The notes under the pieces: model-generated
The model's database searches: none
What the model saw: only the letters and a program-made list of their open reading frames with translations
What the model was told of the DNA's origin: nothing
NCBI GenBank assembly: GCA_019420525.1
Contig: JAHZHA010000035.1
Location: 1-64,000, forward strand
From: Bacillota bacterium
GTDB lineage: Bacteria > Bacillota > Clostridia > Peptostreptococcales > Anaerovoracaceae
Reading direction: 5' to 3'
DNA: 64,000 nucleotides
Shown: piece by piece, positions 28,318 through 36,703 of the stretch
Position numbering within the stretch: position 1 is the first letter of the stretch
Layout: each line of letters opens with the position of its first letter
Program-made: the position numbers and the translations under genes

Positions 28318-28569
28318 ATGAAGAATTATACATATAAAACATCGGGGGTCTGTTCGTCCCGCATCGCATTTGATATCGACGACGAAGGGCGTCTGAGAAA
28401 TGTCGTATTTACCGGCGGATGCAACGGAAACCTGAAAGGAATCGGAGCTCTCACGGAGGGCATGAAGGCGGAGGAAGCCGCAGAAAAACTGGCAGGAATC
28501 CGGTGCGGATTCAAGAACACATCGTGTCCCGATCAGCTGGCGAAAGCAATCCGGAGCATAGATCGTTGA
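28318..28569 (+). CDS. TSCPD-domain protein (TIGR03905 type)
   Basis: 83-residue protein of unknown function carrying a TSCPD domain, also found at the C-terminus of some ribonucleotide reductases. The conserved features are TSGVCSSRIAFDID near the start, FTGGCNGNLKGIG in the middle and NTSCPDQLAKAI at the end; four cysteines may bind metal. It is 24 bp after bofA and is followed by a strong terminator, so it is probably the last gene of the dnaX operon. Confidence 0.88.
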   Translation: MKNYTYKTSGVCSSRIAFDIDDEGRLRNVVFTGGCNGNLKGIGALTEGMKAEEAAEKLAGIRCGFKNTSCPDQLAKAIRSIDR

Positions 28570-28574
28570 GCATG

Positions 28575-28606
28575 GCAGCTGTCTCCCGGGAGACAGCTGC
28601 TTTTTT
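28575..28606 (+). terminator. Terminator of dnaX-recR-bofA operon
   Basis: A perfect 26-bp palindrome (28575-28600, arms beginning GCAGCTGTCTCCC) followed by six T. It separates the dnaX group from addB. Confidence 0.95.
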
Positions 28607-28675
28607 ATAAAAAAACCGCCGGAGGCATCGGAGGAGAAATGCTTTTCCGGCCCGGCAGGAAAGGAGGACAAGCGG

Positions 28676-31600
28676 GTGCTTCATATCTATTTCGGAGATA
28701 CGGATAAAGACAAAGACAGATTTCTGTTCGACCGGATCGCGTCCGTCATGCCGTCGGACGTATTTCTGCTGGTGCCCGATCAGTTCACACTTCAGGCGGA
28801 GCGGAATGCGTTTGCCTGCATGAATGCGGATGCGCTTCTGGAGCTGGAGATCGTCAGCCGGTCCGGATTCGCGCGGAGGATCGTCGCCCGGGAAGGCGCT
28901 CCGGGAGGCGTGGCGGCAGACAAATACGGACGTTTCATGCTGCTGACGAGCCTTCTTCTGAAGGAACAGCAGGAAGGCGGAATCTTCGCCTCCGTGCGGA
29001 AAAAGAATTCATTTATTTCACTTATAAACGATATGATCTCCGATCTGAAGCAGTATGACGTTTCGCCTGCGGAACTGGCGGAGATCGAGAATTCTCTGTC
29101 AGACGATGCGGTTCTGCGGGAAAAAATCTCGGATGTCAGAGTCATTTACGAAAAATACGAAGAACTCCTTTCGGGAAAATATCTGGATTCCGAAGATTTC
29201 CTGCGCATCGTGTCGGAGAAGATTTACGGTTCGGAGCTTGTGAAATCCCATATATTCTGGATTGACGGTTTCGACTATATGACCCCGAAACTGCTCTCCA
29301 TGGTGGAGGCTATCGCCTGCACGGCTCCTGAAGTCAACATCGTCTTTACGGGAGATGACAGAGACGGAGAAGAGCAGTTCGCCGTCTTCCAGAAGATGAG
29401 GAGATCGCTGAAAGAGATGGCGGAACGTGGGGGAATTCCGTACAGGGAACACGCGATCCCGGAAAAATACAGAAAGAATGCTGCGCCGCCGCAGGTGAAT
29501 CTCACCGTCTGCAGCGATTTTTACGCGGAAGCGGAGACGGCAGCCGTTCGCATCATGGAACTCGTCCGGGAAAAAGGCATGCGTTACCGGGATATCGTCG
29601 TCATATGCAACGACGCCGAAGTGAGAGGCTCTGTTTTCCGGCGCGTGTTTGACCGTTACGGGATACCTCTGTTCATCGACAGAAAGACGGGTATTCTTCA
29701 GAATCCAGCGGTGGAATTCATCTTCGCAATGATGGATATCGTGCGCGGCGGAAGACAGTTTCATGACGTGTTCCGCATGATAAAGACGGGTTTCTCACCG
29801 GTGAGCCGCGACGAGTGTGATGAACTGGAAAATTACTGCGAGAAATACCGCATCCGCAGTGGTCGCTGGAAAAAACCGTTTGTATACGGACTCAGAGAAG
29901 AAGGCGAGGAAAAACTGGAACGCCTCAACGCGCTGCGGGAAAAGGCGGACGGATTTATGCACCGGGCGGAAGTCCTGTTCAGAGACAGAAAGACGGTGAG
30001 AGAGAAGACGGAGGCGCTGTATCTTTTTCTGGCGGAAACCGCGCGGATGCCGCAGAAAATCGATGCGGCGAGAGCTTCTCTCGAAGAAGACGACGAGTTC
30101 GAGCATGCTGAAAGCGCGGCGCAGATCTGGAAGACGATTTTGGCTATTTTTGACCAGATCGTGGAGGTGATCGGCGAGGAAGAGATGTCGGACGAGGAAT
30201 ACGCGCAGATTCTCACACAGGGATTTACCGAGGTGGAAATCGGTCTGCTGCCGACCACCAACGATCAGATTATCTTCGGCACGATGCAGCGGACGCGGAC
30301 GGGGAATATGAAAGCTCTCTTCGTCTGCGGAGCCAACGAAGGCGTTCTGCCGGAGACGTCTTCTTCCTGGGGGATTTTTACCGAGGAGGAAAAGCAGTTC
30401 ATCGGCGAAAAGAACAGGCGGATCTGCAGCACGGACGAACTGCGCGACATGGAACAGCAGCTGTCTGTCTACAAAATGATATCGAAAGCGGAGGATTATC
30501 TCTTCGTCTCCTGGGCTGAGATGGACACGGAAGGCGGAGAACTCCGGCCGTCCGAGCTGGTTCAGCAGCTGCGGGAGCGCAGCGGAGCGGCGAAAGGACT
30601 GAAAACAGCCGAACTTTCGGAGTCTCGGGATATCATGTGCGGACGTCCTTCCGGACTGATTCAGAGCCGGGAAGGAGCGCTGCCTCATCTGGCGGAGGCT
30701 CTGAGAAAATCGGCGGCAGGGGAAGTCCTGGACGACGTATGGAAGACGGCGGCGCTGTTTTATGAAGGGGACGCGTCCTTCGAAAATGTGAAGAAAGGAC
30801 TGTTTTTCGATAATAAAGTGGAGCGGCTGGAGAAAGAGACGGTAAAGGAATTGTACGGACGGGGAATTTCAAAAGAGCTGGTGCTTAGCGCTTCTTCTCT
30901 GGAGCGCTTCTGCAGATGTCCCTTTTCTTTTCTGGTGACTTACGGGCTGCGCCCTCATGAGGAGCGCGGCTTCGAAGCGGACCTCCGTTCCATCGGCGAC
31001 ATTTACCACTCCTGTCTGATGCGTCTGTCCGAGTATCTGACGGATGAGGGAACGGAAATCACCGATCCGGCCTCCCGCTGGATGAATATTACCGAAGAGG
31101 AATGCCGGAAACTCACCGACCGGTTTGCGGAGGAATTTTCGGAGACGTACCGTGAGGGCGTTTTTCGTCAGGAAGGACGCGGAAATTACATACGGAGCCG
31201 CGTGAAGGAAGTGTGTTTCCGCACCGCCTGGATGATGGTACGTCAGGTGCAGTGCGGCAGAGTGAAAAGCGTCTGTTTTGAAAAGCGGTTCGGCCTGCGT
31301 CCGGATGCGGTGTTCCCGCCGGTGCGCATCGATCTGGGAGAAGAAGGAACCGTCAGCATCGAGGGCATGATCGACCGGGTGGACATCCTGTCGCCGGATG
31401 CGGGAGAAGACGGGGAACCCCGCCGCAATTACGTCCGGATCATCGACTATAAATCCGGCGGAGACCGATTCAGTCTGGACGAAGTGCGCAGCGGTTTCCG
31501 CCTGCAGCTGATGCTCTATCTGAAAGGCGCCATGGGGGGCATCGAAGAGTCTTTTCCAGCCGGCGTCTTCTACTTCCGGATTCCCGATCAGATGGCGGAA

Positions 31601-31987
31601 GTCAGCGACGTGACCGGAGAACAGGTGGAGGAAGCCGTGCTGGAGCATCTGAAAAAGGCGACAAAGCTGGACGGTGCTCTGCTCAGCGACGAGAATGTCA
31701 TCGGATGCATGGACGGCAGCGGTTTTACGGGCTATTCGGATATCATACCGGTGCGCAGAAATAAAAAGGACGGAGGCCTTACCGGGGCAAATCTTCTGAC
31801 AGAGGAAGAATTCGCCCTTCTCATCGACGAAAATGACCGGAACCTCCGCAGGGCTGCCGCCGGTTTCGCGTCGGGCAGAGCGGACATCAGCCCGATAAAA
31901 AACGGAACTTCGGACGCCTGCAGATACTGCGGCTACCGGAGCATCTGCACGATTCAGCAGAGCGGCGGAGGGCGGAAATCGGTATGA
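28676..31987 (+). CDS. addB: ATP-dependent helicase/nuclease subunit B
   Basis: AddB subunit of the AddAB recombination nuclease; recognises Chi and cuts one strand. The 1103 residues start at a GTG with AAAGGAGG upstream. The C-terminal nuclease has RIIDYKSGG near residue 920 and an iron-sulfur clamp: CRC near residue 746-748 and Cys1082-x2-Cys1085-x5-Cys1091, the spacing known from Bacillus AddB. The N-terminus reads YFGDTDKDKDRF where Bacillus AddB has a Walker A, so ATP binding by this subunit looks lost. addA is 22.7 kb away. The stop overlaps the next gene by ATGA. Confidence 0.94.
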   Translation: MLHIYFGDTDKDKDRFLFDRIASVMPSDVFLLVPDQFTLQAERNAFACMNADALLELEIVSRSGFARRIVAREGAPGGVAADKYGRFMLLTSLLLKEQQEGGIFASVRKKNSFISLINDMISDLKQYDVSPAELAEIENSLSDDAVLREKISDVRVIYEKYEELLSGKYLDSEDFLRIVSEKIYGSELVKSHIFWIDGFDYMTPKLLSMVEAIACTAPEVNIVFTGDDRDGEEQFAVFQKMRRSLKEMAERGGIPYREHAIPEKYRKNAAPPQVNLTVCSDFYAEAETAAVRIMELVREKGMRYRDIVVICNDAEVRGSVFRRVFDRYGIPLFIDRKTGILQNPAVEFIFAMMDIVRGGRQFHDVFRMIKTGFSPVSRDECDELENYCEKYRIRSGRWKKPFVYGLREEGEEKLERLNALREKADGFMHRAEVLFRDRKTVREKTEALYLFLAETARMPQKIDAARASLEEDDEFEHAESAAQIWKTILAIFDQIVEVIGEEEMSDEEYAQILTQGFTEVEIGLLPTTNDQIIFGTMQRTRTGNMKALFVCGANEGVLPETSSSWGIFTEEEKQFIGEKNRRICSTDELRDMEQQLSVYKMISKAEDYLFVSWAEMDTEGGELRPSELVQQLRERSGAAKGLKTAELSESRDIMCGRPSGLIQSREGALPHLAEALRKSAAGEVLDDVWKTAALFYEGDASFENVKKGLFFDNKVERLEKETVKELYGRGISKELVLSASSLERFCRCPFSFLVTYGLRPHEERGFEADLRSIGDIYHSCLMRLSEYLTDEGTEITDPASRWMNITEEECRKLTDRFAEEFSETYREGVFRQEGRGNYIRSRVKEVCFRTAWMMVRQVQCGRVKSVCFEKRFGLRPDAVFPPVRIDLGEEGTVSIEGMIDRVDILSPDAGEDGEPRRNYVRIIDYKSGGDRFSLDEVRSGFRLQLMLYLKGAMGGIEESFPAGVFYFRIPDQMAEVSDVTGEQVEEAVLEHLKKATKLDGALLSDENVIGCMDGSGFTGYSDIIPVRRNKKDGGLTGANLLTEEEFALLIDENDRNLRRAAAGFASGRADISPIKNGTSDACRYCGYRSICTIQQSGGGRKSV

Positions 31988-32481
31988 AATACGGGATAAG
32001 AAAAGCGGATATCGTACTGGGCATCGTGCTGGTCATTCTGTGCGCGGCCGTCTGCTGGCAGGTATGGACTTCCGGCAGCGGAGGCGCTTATGCCGTGGTG
32101 ACGGTAGACGGAGAGGAATACGGAACTTACCCGCTGAATGAGGACAGAGAGGTGGATATCGATTCGGAATACGGGCACAACAGACTGAAGATCAGCGGCG
32201 GCAGAGTCCTGATGACCGAAGCCTCCTGTCCCGACGGGTATTGCCTGGAGCAGCACCGCGGAAGCGGCGGAATGAAAGACTCCAATGAGACGATCGTGTG
32301 CCTGCCCAACCACGTGGTGGTTTCCATTTCGGCGGAAGGAGGGAGTTCTTCCGGGGAAAGCGGAACGCACGGGGCGGAAAGCGACGGTCCCGATGCGGTA
32401 GTGGGGGCTGCGGGCGGCAGGACAGACGGCCTGACCGGAAGCGGCGAGAAAGGCGGTGAAAGCGGTGCGGCAGACAGGTAA
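31984..32481 (+). CDS. NusG domain II-containing protein
   Basis: 165-residue membrane-anchored protein. A single N-terminal hydrophobic helix (about residues 9-28) is followed by a NusG domain II-like beta domain (about 33-112) with the family pattern DGEEYGTYPL and CPDGYC, CLPNHVVVSI. Despite the name it has no NGN domain and is not a transcription factor of the NusG type; function is unknown. The last 50 residues are Gly/Ser-rich. In Clostridia it is often found beside Gx transporters and FMN-binding proteins. ATGA overlap with addB and a 26-bp overlap with the next gene imply one transcript. Confidence 0.88.
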   Translation: MKYGIRKADIVLGIVLVILCAAVCWQVWTSGSGGAYAVVTVDGEEYGTYPLNEDREVDIDSEYGHNRLKISGGRVLMTEASCPDGYCLEQHRGSGGMKDSNETIVCLPNHVVVSISAEGGSSSGESGTHGAESDGPDAVVGAAGGRTDGLTGSGEKGGESGAADR

Positions 32482-32998
32482 CGGGACATCCCCCCGGATT
32501 GAGAGCAAGGCGTATAAAATTTCCGTCAGCGCCGTACTGACAGCTCTGGCTATGATATTTTCCTACGTGGAAGCGCTGTTTCCGTTTCATTTCGGCATTC
32601 CGGGCATCAAACTCGGACTGTCGAATCTTGCTGTGCTGGTCGCTCTGTACGGCCTCGGAACGCCGTACGCTTTTGCGGTGAATATGACGCGGATTCTGCT
32701 GTCAGGCTTTCTGTTCGGCGGCGTATCAGCGATGATGTACAGTCTGGCGGGCGGTTTGCTGAGTTTTGTGGTGATGAGTCTGCTGAAAAAGACGGGATTG
32801 TTCAGCCCTCTGGGCGTCAGCATGGCCGGAGGTGTGGCCCACAATGCGGGGCAGCTGACGGTGGCGGCGCTGATCATAGAAAACACAAAGATATATCTCT
32901 ATATGCCGGCGCTGCTGATTTCCGGAATGGTGACGGGCATCCTGCTGGGTATCGGCGCCGTTCTGATCCTGAACCGGCTGAGATTCAGGATAAAATGA
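32456..32998 (+). CDS. Gx transporter family protein
   Basis: 180-residue integral membrane protein with five or six hydrophobic segments. The family was once labelled heptaprenyl diphosphate synthase component I, but its small-residue-rich helices and PGIKLGLSNLAVL motif resemble ECF-type substrate-binding S components, so transport is more likely. The GTG start at 32456, preceded by GAGAAAGGCG, is the only reasonable start; it overlaps the preceding gene by 26 bp. The NusG-II/Gx pair is recurrent in Clostridia. Substrate unknown. Confidence 0.83.
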   Translation: MKAVRQTGNGTSPRIESKAYKISVSAVLTALAMIFSYVEALFPFHFGIPGIKLGLSNLAVLVALYGLGTPYAFAVNMTRILLSGFLFGGVSAMMYSLAGGLLSFVVMSLLKKTGLFSPLGVSMAGGVAHNAGQLTVAALIIENTKIYLYMPALLISGMVTGILLGIGAVLILNRLRFRIK

Positions 32999-33053
32999 AG
33001 ATTGCCGATATACGATATAAAGGCGACGGCAGCGGATACGGGAGGTGAAGCGG

Positions 33054-33470
33054 ATGAATGTGATTTTGTGCGCCGATGACAGAGACGGCCTGATGTTCGG
33101 CGGCCGGCGGCAGAGCAGAGACCGGGCGGTCATCGAGGATATCGGAGATCTGACCCGGGGGTGCAGATTTCTGATGAACAGATACTCGGATAAAATGTTC
33201 GGGGAATACGGGTCGGAAAATCATGAAACTTTTGAAGATACGGAAGAGATGCTGAATGCAGCGGGACAAGGCGATTTCTGTTTTGTGGAGGACGCCTTTC
33301 CGGAGCACTTCCGGGAAAAAATAGAACGTATCGTAATTTACCGATGGAACAGGCATTATCCGTCGGACGAGAAAATCGGACGCGATTTTCTGGCAGGGCG
33401 GAAGCTCCGGGAACGCGTGGATTTTGCGGGAAATTCACACGAGAAAATCACCCGGGAGATTTATGAATAG
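33054..33470 (+). CDS. Conserved hypothetical protein (sometimes labelled ribonuclease Z)
   Basis: 138-residue soluble protein. The N-terminal MNVILCADDRDGLMFGGRRQ and the segment IERIVIYRWNRHYPSD recall a Clostridia family often named ribonuclease Z in databases. I see no HxHxDH metallo-hydrolase motif, so that name is not supported. The start at 33054 follows GGAGGTGA with six-base spacing; a GTG nine bases earlier would overlap the ribosome site. It lies between the Gx transporter and the lipoprotein nuclease on the same strand. Confidence 0.75.
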   Translation: MNVILCADDRDGLMFGGRRQSRDRAVIEDIGDLTRGCRFLMNRYSDKMFGEYGSENHETFEDTEEMLNAAGQGDFCFVEDAFPEHFREKIERIVIYRWNRHYPSDEKIGRDFLAGRKLRERVDFAGNSHEKITREIYE

Positions 33471-33512
33471 AGAGTAAACCGAAGACAGGGAAAGCGCAGC
33501 AGGAGGCGGAAA

Positions 33513-34520
33513 ATGCGGAATACTGAGAGAAAGACGAAAAGAGACAGGAAGAAGATCATGCGAAAGCTGACGGCGGTATGTCTGCCGGTTCTGCTGCTGA
33601 CGGCCGTTCTTTTCAGCGGATGCAGCGGAACGACGGATCTGACGGGCGGACAGAGCGCTGCCATGACGGATGCTTCGCCGGCAGCCGGAGAATTTCAGGG
33701 CGGTGGTGTTCTGGCTCTGGGCGCCTCTCCGGAAGAAGCAGCAGTTTCTGAGACCAACATCCCGTCTTACACAGGAGAACCGTATGTCACGATAAACGGG
33801 GGCGTTCCCGGTTTTGAGGAGAGCGATTTCAGCGAAATTTCCTTTGAACATTACAGCGAGCTGGACGGGCTGGGGCGGTGCGGAACGGCCTTTGCGAATG
33901 TGGGAAAAGATCTCATGCCCACAGAGGAGCGGGGCAGCATCGGTCAGGTGAAGCCTTCCGGATGGCAGACGGTGAAATACGACAATGTGGACGGCAAGTA
34001 TCTGTATAACCGCTGTCATCTGATCGGTTATCAGCTGACGGCGGAAAACGCCAACCGAGAAAATCTCATCACCGGTACGCGTTACTTCAACGTGGAGGGA
34101 ATGCTGCCTTTTGAAAATATGGCGGCCGACTATATCAGAGAGACGGGCGATCACGTTCTGTACCGGGTGACTCCAGTCTTTGAGGGAGACAATCTGGTAG
34201 CCACGGGCGTACAGATGGAAGCCTGTTCTGTAGAGGACAGAGGAGAATCTCTCTGCTTCAACGTATTCGTATTCAACGTACAGCCGGGCATCGTCATCGA
34301 TTACGCCGACGGTATGAGCAGACTTTCCGGAGACAGCACGTCTTCCGCGCCGTCAGGCGATTCCGCGGCGGATCAGGTGATAAGGGGAAATTCCAGATCG
34401 AAGATTTATCACTGTCCGGGGCAGCGGGATTACGAAGAGATGGCAGACTCGAAGTATCTGGTTATATTTTCCAGTGAACAGGAGGCGGAAGACGCCGGGT
34501 ACCGGAAAGCGAAAAACTGA
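33513..34520 (+). CDS. DNA/RNA non-specific endonuclease, predicted lipoprotein
   Basis: Secreted nuclease of the NUC1/EndA superfamily, probably tethered to the outer face of the membrane. Of 335 residues, a basic N-region and hydrophobic stretch end in the lipobox LFSGC (Cys37). The nuclease core is near residues 150-230 with YNRCHLIGYQL and NRENLITGTRYFN, supplying the catalytic His and metal-binding Asn. The classical DRGH is altered to NRCH, as in EndA-like members. The last 40 residues (SKIYHCPGQRDYEEM...AEDAGY) form a small domain often attached to secreted nucleases. A role in external DNA scavenging or uptake is inference. Confidence 0.87.
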   Translation: MRNTERKTKRDRKKIMRKLTAVCLPVLLLTAVLFSGCSGTTDLTGGQSAAMTDASPAAGEFQGGGVLALGASPEEAAVSETNIPSYTGEPYVTINGGVPGFEESDFSEISFEHYSELDGLGRCGTAFANVGKDLMPTEERGSIGQVKPSGWQTVKYDNVDGKYLYNRCHLIGYQLTAENANRENLITGTRYFNVEGMLPFENMAADYIRETGDHVLYRVTPVFEGDNLVATGVQMEACSVEDRGESLCFNVFVFNVQPGIVIDYADGMSRLSGDSTSSAPSGDSAADQVIRGNSRSKIYHCPGQRDYEEMADSKYLVIFSSEQEAEDAGYRKAKN

Positions 34521-34537
34521 TGAAAGGCATGAAAAAG

Positions 34538-34570
34538 CCCGCCTGCGGATTTTTCCGGAGGCGGGTTATT
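34538..34570. terminator. Bidirectional terminator between nuclease and DUF975 genes
   Basis: CCCGCCT (34538-34544) pairs with AGGCGGG (34559-34565), with an inner stem. The plus side continues TTATTTC; the minus side CTTTTTC. It serves both convergent genes. Confidence 0.85.
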
Positions 34571-34580
34571 TCATGTCCTT

Positions 34581-35717
34581 TTATTTTTTCTCTTCGTGTT
34601 CATCGTAGAGATGATCCAGCGAATCGTCATTCTCCAGCATGGACAGCGTTTCGTCCTCGACTGGTTCTTTATCGGATGCGGTATCTTCCGGTGTCCGGAG
34701 AGCTCTGTCGCCGGTCATCTCATTCCCGCTGGATCCCCAGTGTTCCGCACTTTCTGTCTCATCGGAAGAGCGGAAATTGCCCGTGGCGCCGGAATAGAAT
34801 ACGGCAGAGGCAGTCTGCATGTAGAGCATCAGAAACATGCTTCCGACAAAGGTGATAATTCCGCAGACAATGGTCAAGATTATCGGAAGAAGGATGGATC
34901 CGCTGCCCTGTGCGGATGCCGCCGTGTATGCAGTGCTGGCTGCAACTCCCGCAGGGATGCAGAGAAGTATGACCCACGGAAGGAAAGAGAGCTGGAGGAG
35001 AAAATAATTGTAGATATTTCCTTTCATCAGCTGTACGCTCCGGGAGACACATTGACTGCCGGTAGTGTCTTCGTCGGCGGCGATGAAGAATGTCAGACCG
35101 TAGCGCATCAGAAAGATGATCAGCGCGATCAGCAGGGTGAAGAATACCAGCAGCGAGAGGAAAGTCAGCATAAAACTGCCGGATACCGTGGCGATTCCCA
35201 GGAATATGCTGCCTGGAAAGATAAAGAGCAGAGCCCAGAGAATGGAGAAGACGCTCACGAGAATATAAGCCACCAGCCCTTTTCCGAATTGACGGAAACC
35301 GGAGAACACCGTGCTCGCGGAAAAACTCTCGTTGCGCAGAACCCGCAGCGAAAGTTCAGCAAAAGATATGCTGAAAGGTCCGCTGACCAGGAAGAGATAG
35401 AGGGTCAGAAACGACGCAATTGTGCCCAGCATGGTGAGGCTGCCGGTCTGTGAAGCCTGCGATGAGATCAGCATGTCAGATATCATATTCGTCGTCGACG
35501 TCGCAGAATTCCCGCTCTCCAGAATTTTATCTATCTGTGCAGACTGGGTCAGATAACTGTATATCTGAATGACGGCAACGGGAACGGTGGTGAGAATCGT
35601 GTAGATCAGCATGGGAGGCAGAAGCCGGAGCCACTTGCCTTTTAATTGTTTTTTTGCCATTCGTTTCATCTCACCGATGGTAAAAATCGGAATCGTTGCA
35701 GTGCGATATTGATTCAT
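34581..35717 (-). CDS. DUF975 family membrane protein
   Basis: 378-residue integral membrane protein with about six hydrophobic segments between residues 30 and 305, and a long acidic, Ser/Glu-rich cytoplasmic tail. The N-terminal AKKQLKGKWLRLLPPMLI and the FGKGLVAYILVSVFSILWALLFIFPG block are typical of DUF975. The function of the family is unknown. AAAAGGAG precedes the start. It follows an acidic hypothetical gene on the same strand after 78 bp, so both may form one unit. Confidence 0.85.
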   Translation of the reverse strand: MNQYRTATIPIFTIGEMKRMAKKQLKGKWLRLLPPMLIYTILTTVPVAVIQIYSYLTQSAQIDKILESGNSATSTTNMISDMLISSQASQTGSLTMLGTIASFLTLYLFLVSGPFSISFAELSLRVLRNESFSASTVFSGFRQFGKGLVAYILVSVFSILWALLFIFPGSIFLGIATVSGSFMLTFLSLLVFFTLLIALIIFLMRYGLTFFIAADEDTTGSQCVSRSVQLMKGNIYNYFLLQLSFLPWVILLCIPAGVAASTAYTAASAQGSGSILLPIILTIVCGIITFVGSMFLMLYMQTASAVFYSGATGNFRSSDETESAEHWGSSGNEMTGDRALRTPEDTASDKEPVEDETLSMLENDDSLDHLYDEHEEKK

Positions 35718-35795
35718 ATGTTACTCCTTTTCAGTGTATCAATACGCCGGAACAGGCCGGCTGCCTTATTTTATGCGGAAAGTGGAAAACCGGTG

Positions 35796-36497
35796 TCAGC
35801 TCTGATGGATATCGTATCCTTCTCCTTCGATCACGGGGTCGTAACGGTCCACGAAACCGTCGCGGTAAGGATCGATGGGGGCGTCGGACGGGTCGCTGCC
35901 GGCACCGGAGAATGCGGGATCGTATTCGTCGGGAAGCATATCGAGTTCGTCGTGATGATCCGTATCTCCTTCATATTCGTCACTCATCTCAGCGATGAGA
36001 TCCAGCACGTATTCGTCCGGTTCCTCAGGCATGGCGCCGGAAAAATCGTAATAATATTTTTTCCCCGAGAGCTTTTCTTCCCGGAAGAGCATCAGCGCTT
36101 CACACGGCGAGACGCGCTTTTCCGGACCGCCGTCTTCCGGCTGGCATACGGCAGCTTCCGGTGTCAGATACCACTGACGGAAATGATAGAGCTCGTCCGA
36201 CAGGAAACCGAAGTTTCTTCCGCGTCCGAGGCCTGCCAGAGAAGTCAGCGCGTCTTTGACGGACTGAAGGGCGGCGTAGAGCTGCGTGTTGTCATCGGGC
36301 ACTCCCCGGATCATGTCGTCAAAGAATGACTGAATCATATCCTGAAGCGCTTCAAAATCCGCCATGAGCAGAAGCTCCGTAAACGTGTCGTAGTCGATAT
36401 CGGCTTCCGATTCCATCAGAGCCGCGAACTGCTCGAAGTATGCGAAATCCTCTTCCGATTCGATCTCGAGCATTTCCATGAGTTCTTCGATTGTCAT
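35796..36497 (-). CDS. Acidic hypothetical protein
   Basis: I do not recognise this 233-residue protein. It is strongly acidic, rich in Asp, Glu and Met, with no membrane segment or signal peptide. The first 90 residues look helical (MTIEELMEMLEIESEEDF), the middle has EKRVSPCEALMLFREEKLSG, and the last 60 are disordered, rich in Asp, Pro and Tyr. The ATG at 36497 follows GAAAGGCAG; a TTG fifteen bases upstream is less likely. It precedes the DUF975 gene. Confidence 0.7.
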   Translation of the reverse strand: MTIEELMEMLEIESEEDFAYFEQFAALMESEADIDYDTFTELLLMADFEALQDMIQSFFDDMIRGVPDDNTQLYAALQSVKDALTSLAGLGRGRNFGFLSDELYHFRQWYLTPEAAVCQPEDGGPEKRVSPCEALMLFREEKLSGKKYYYDFSGAMPEEPDEYVLDLIAEMSDEYEGDTDHHDELDMLPDEYDPAFSGAGSDPSDAPIDPYRDGFVDRYDPVIEGEGYDIHQS

Positions 36498-36559
36498 AGG
36501 TCTGCCTTTCAATTATATTCTGTCTGCTTTTTTAAAAAATACTGTATCCAAAAGTTGAA

Positions 36560-36625
36560 TCAGACTGTGTTTTTTTCACTGAATATTATATATAATATTA
36601 CGGGAAAAGTACAACAAAAGGAAAG
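36560..36625. promoter_or_regulatory. AT-rich divergent promoter region
   Basis: The 206-bp gap between the divergent acidic-protein gene and pepF has a run with TATAAT at 36591-36596 on the plus strand and its near-mirror on the minus strand, where TTGTAC lies upstream at suitable distance. Exact starts cannot be fixed. Confidence 0.35.
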
Positions 36626-36703
36626 TGAAACAGATGTGAAATAAATCTGAAACGGATACCGTCGGAAATTATTTGGAAAAAGAGAAAAACAGGAGGATAG
36701 ACG

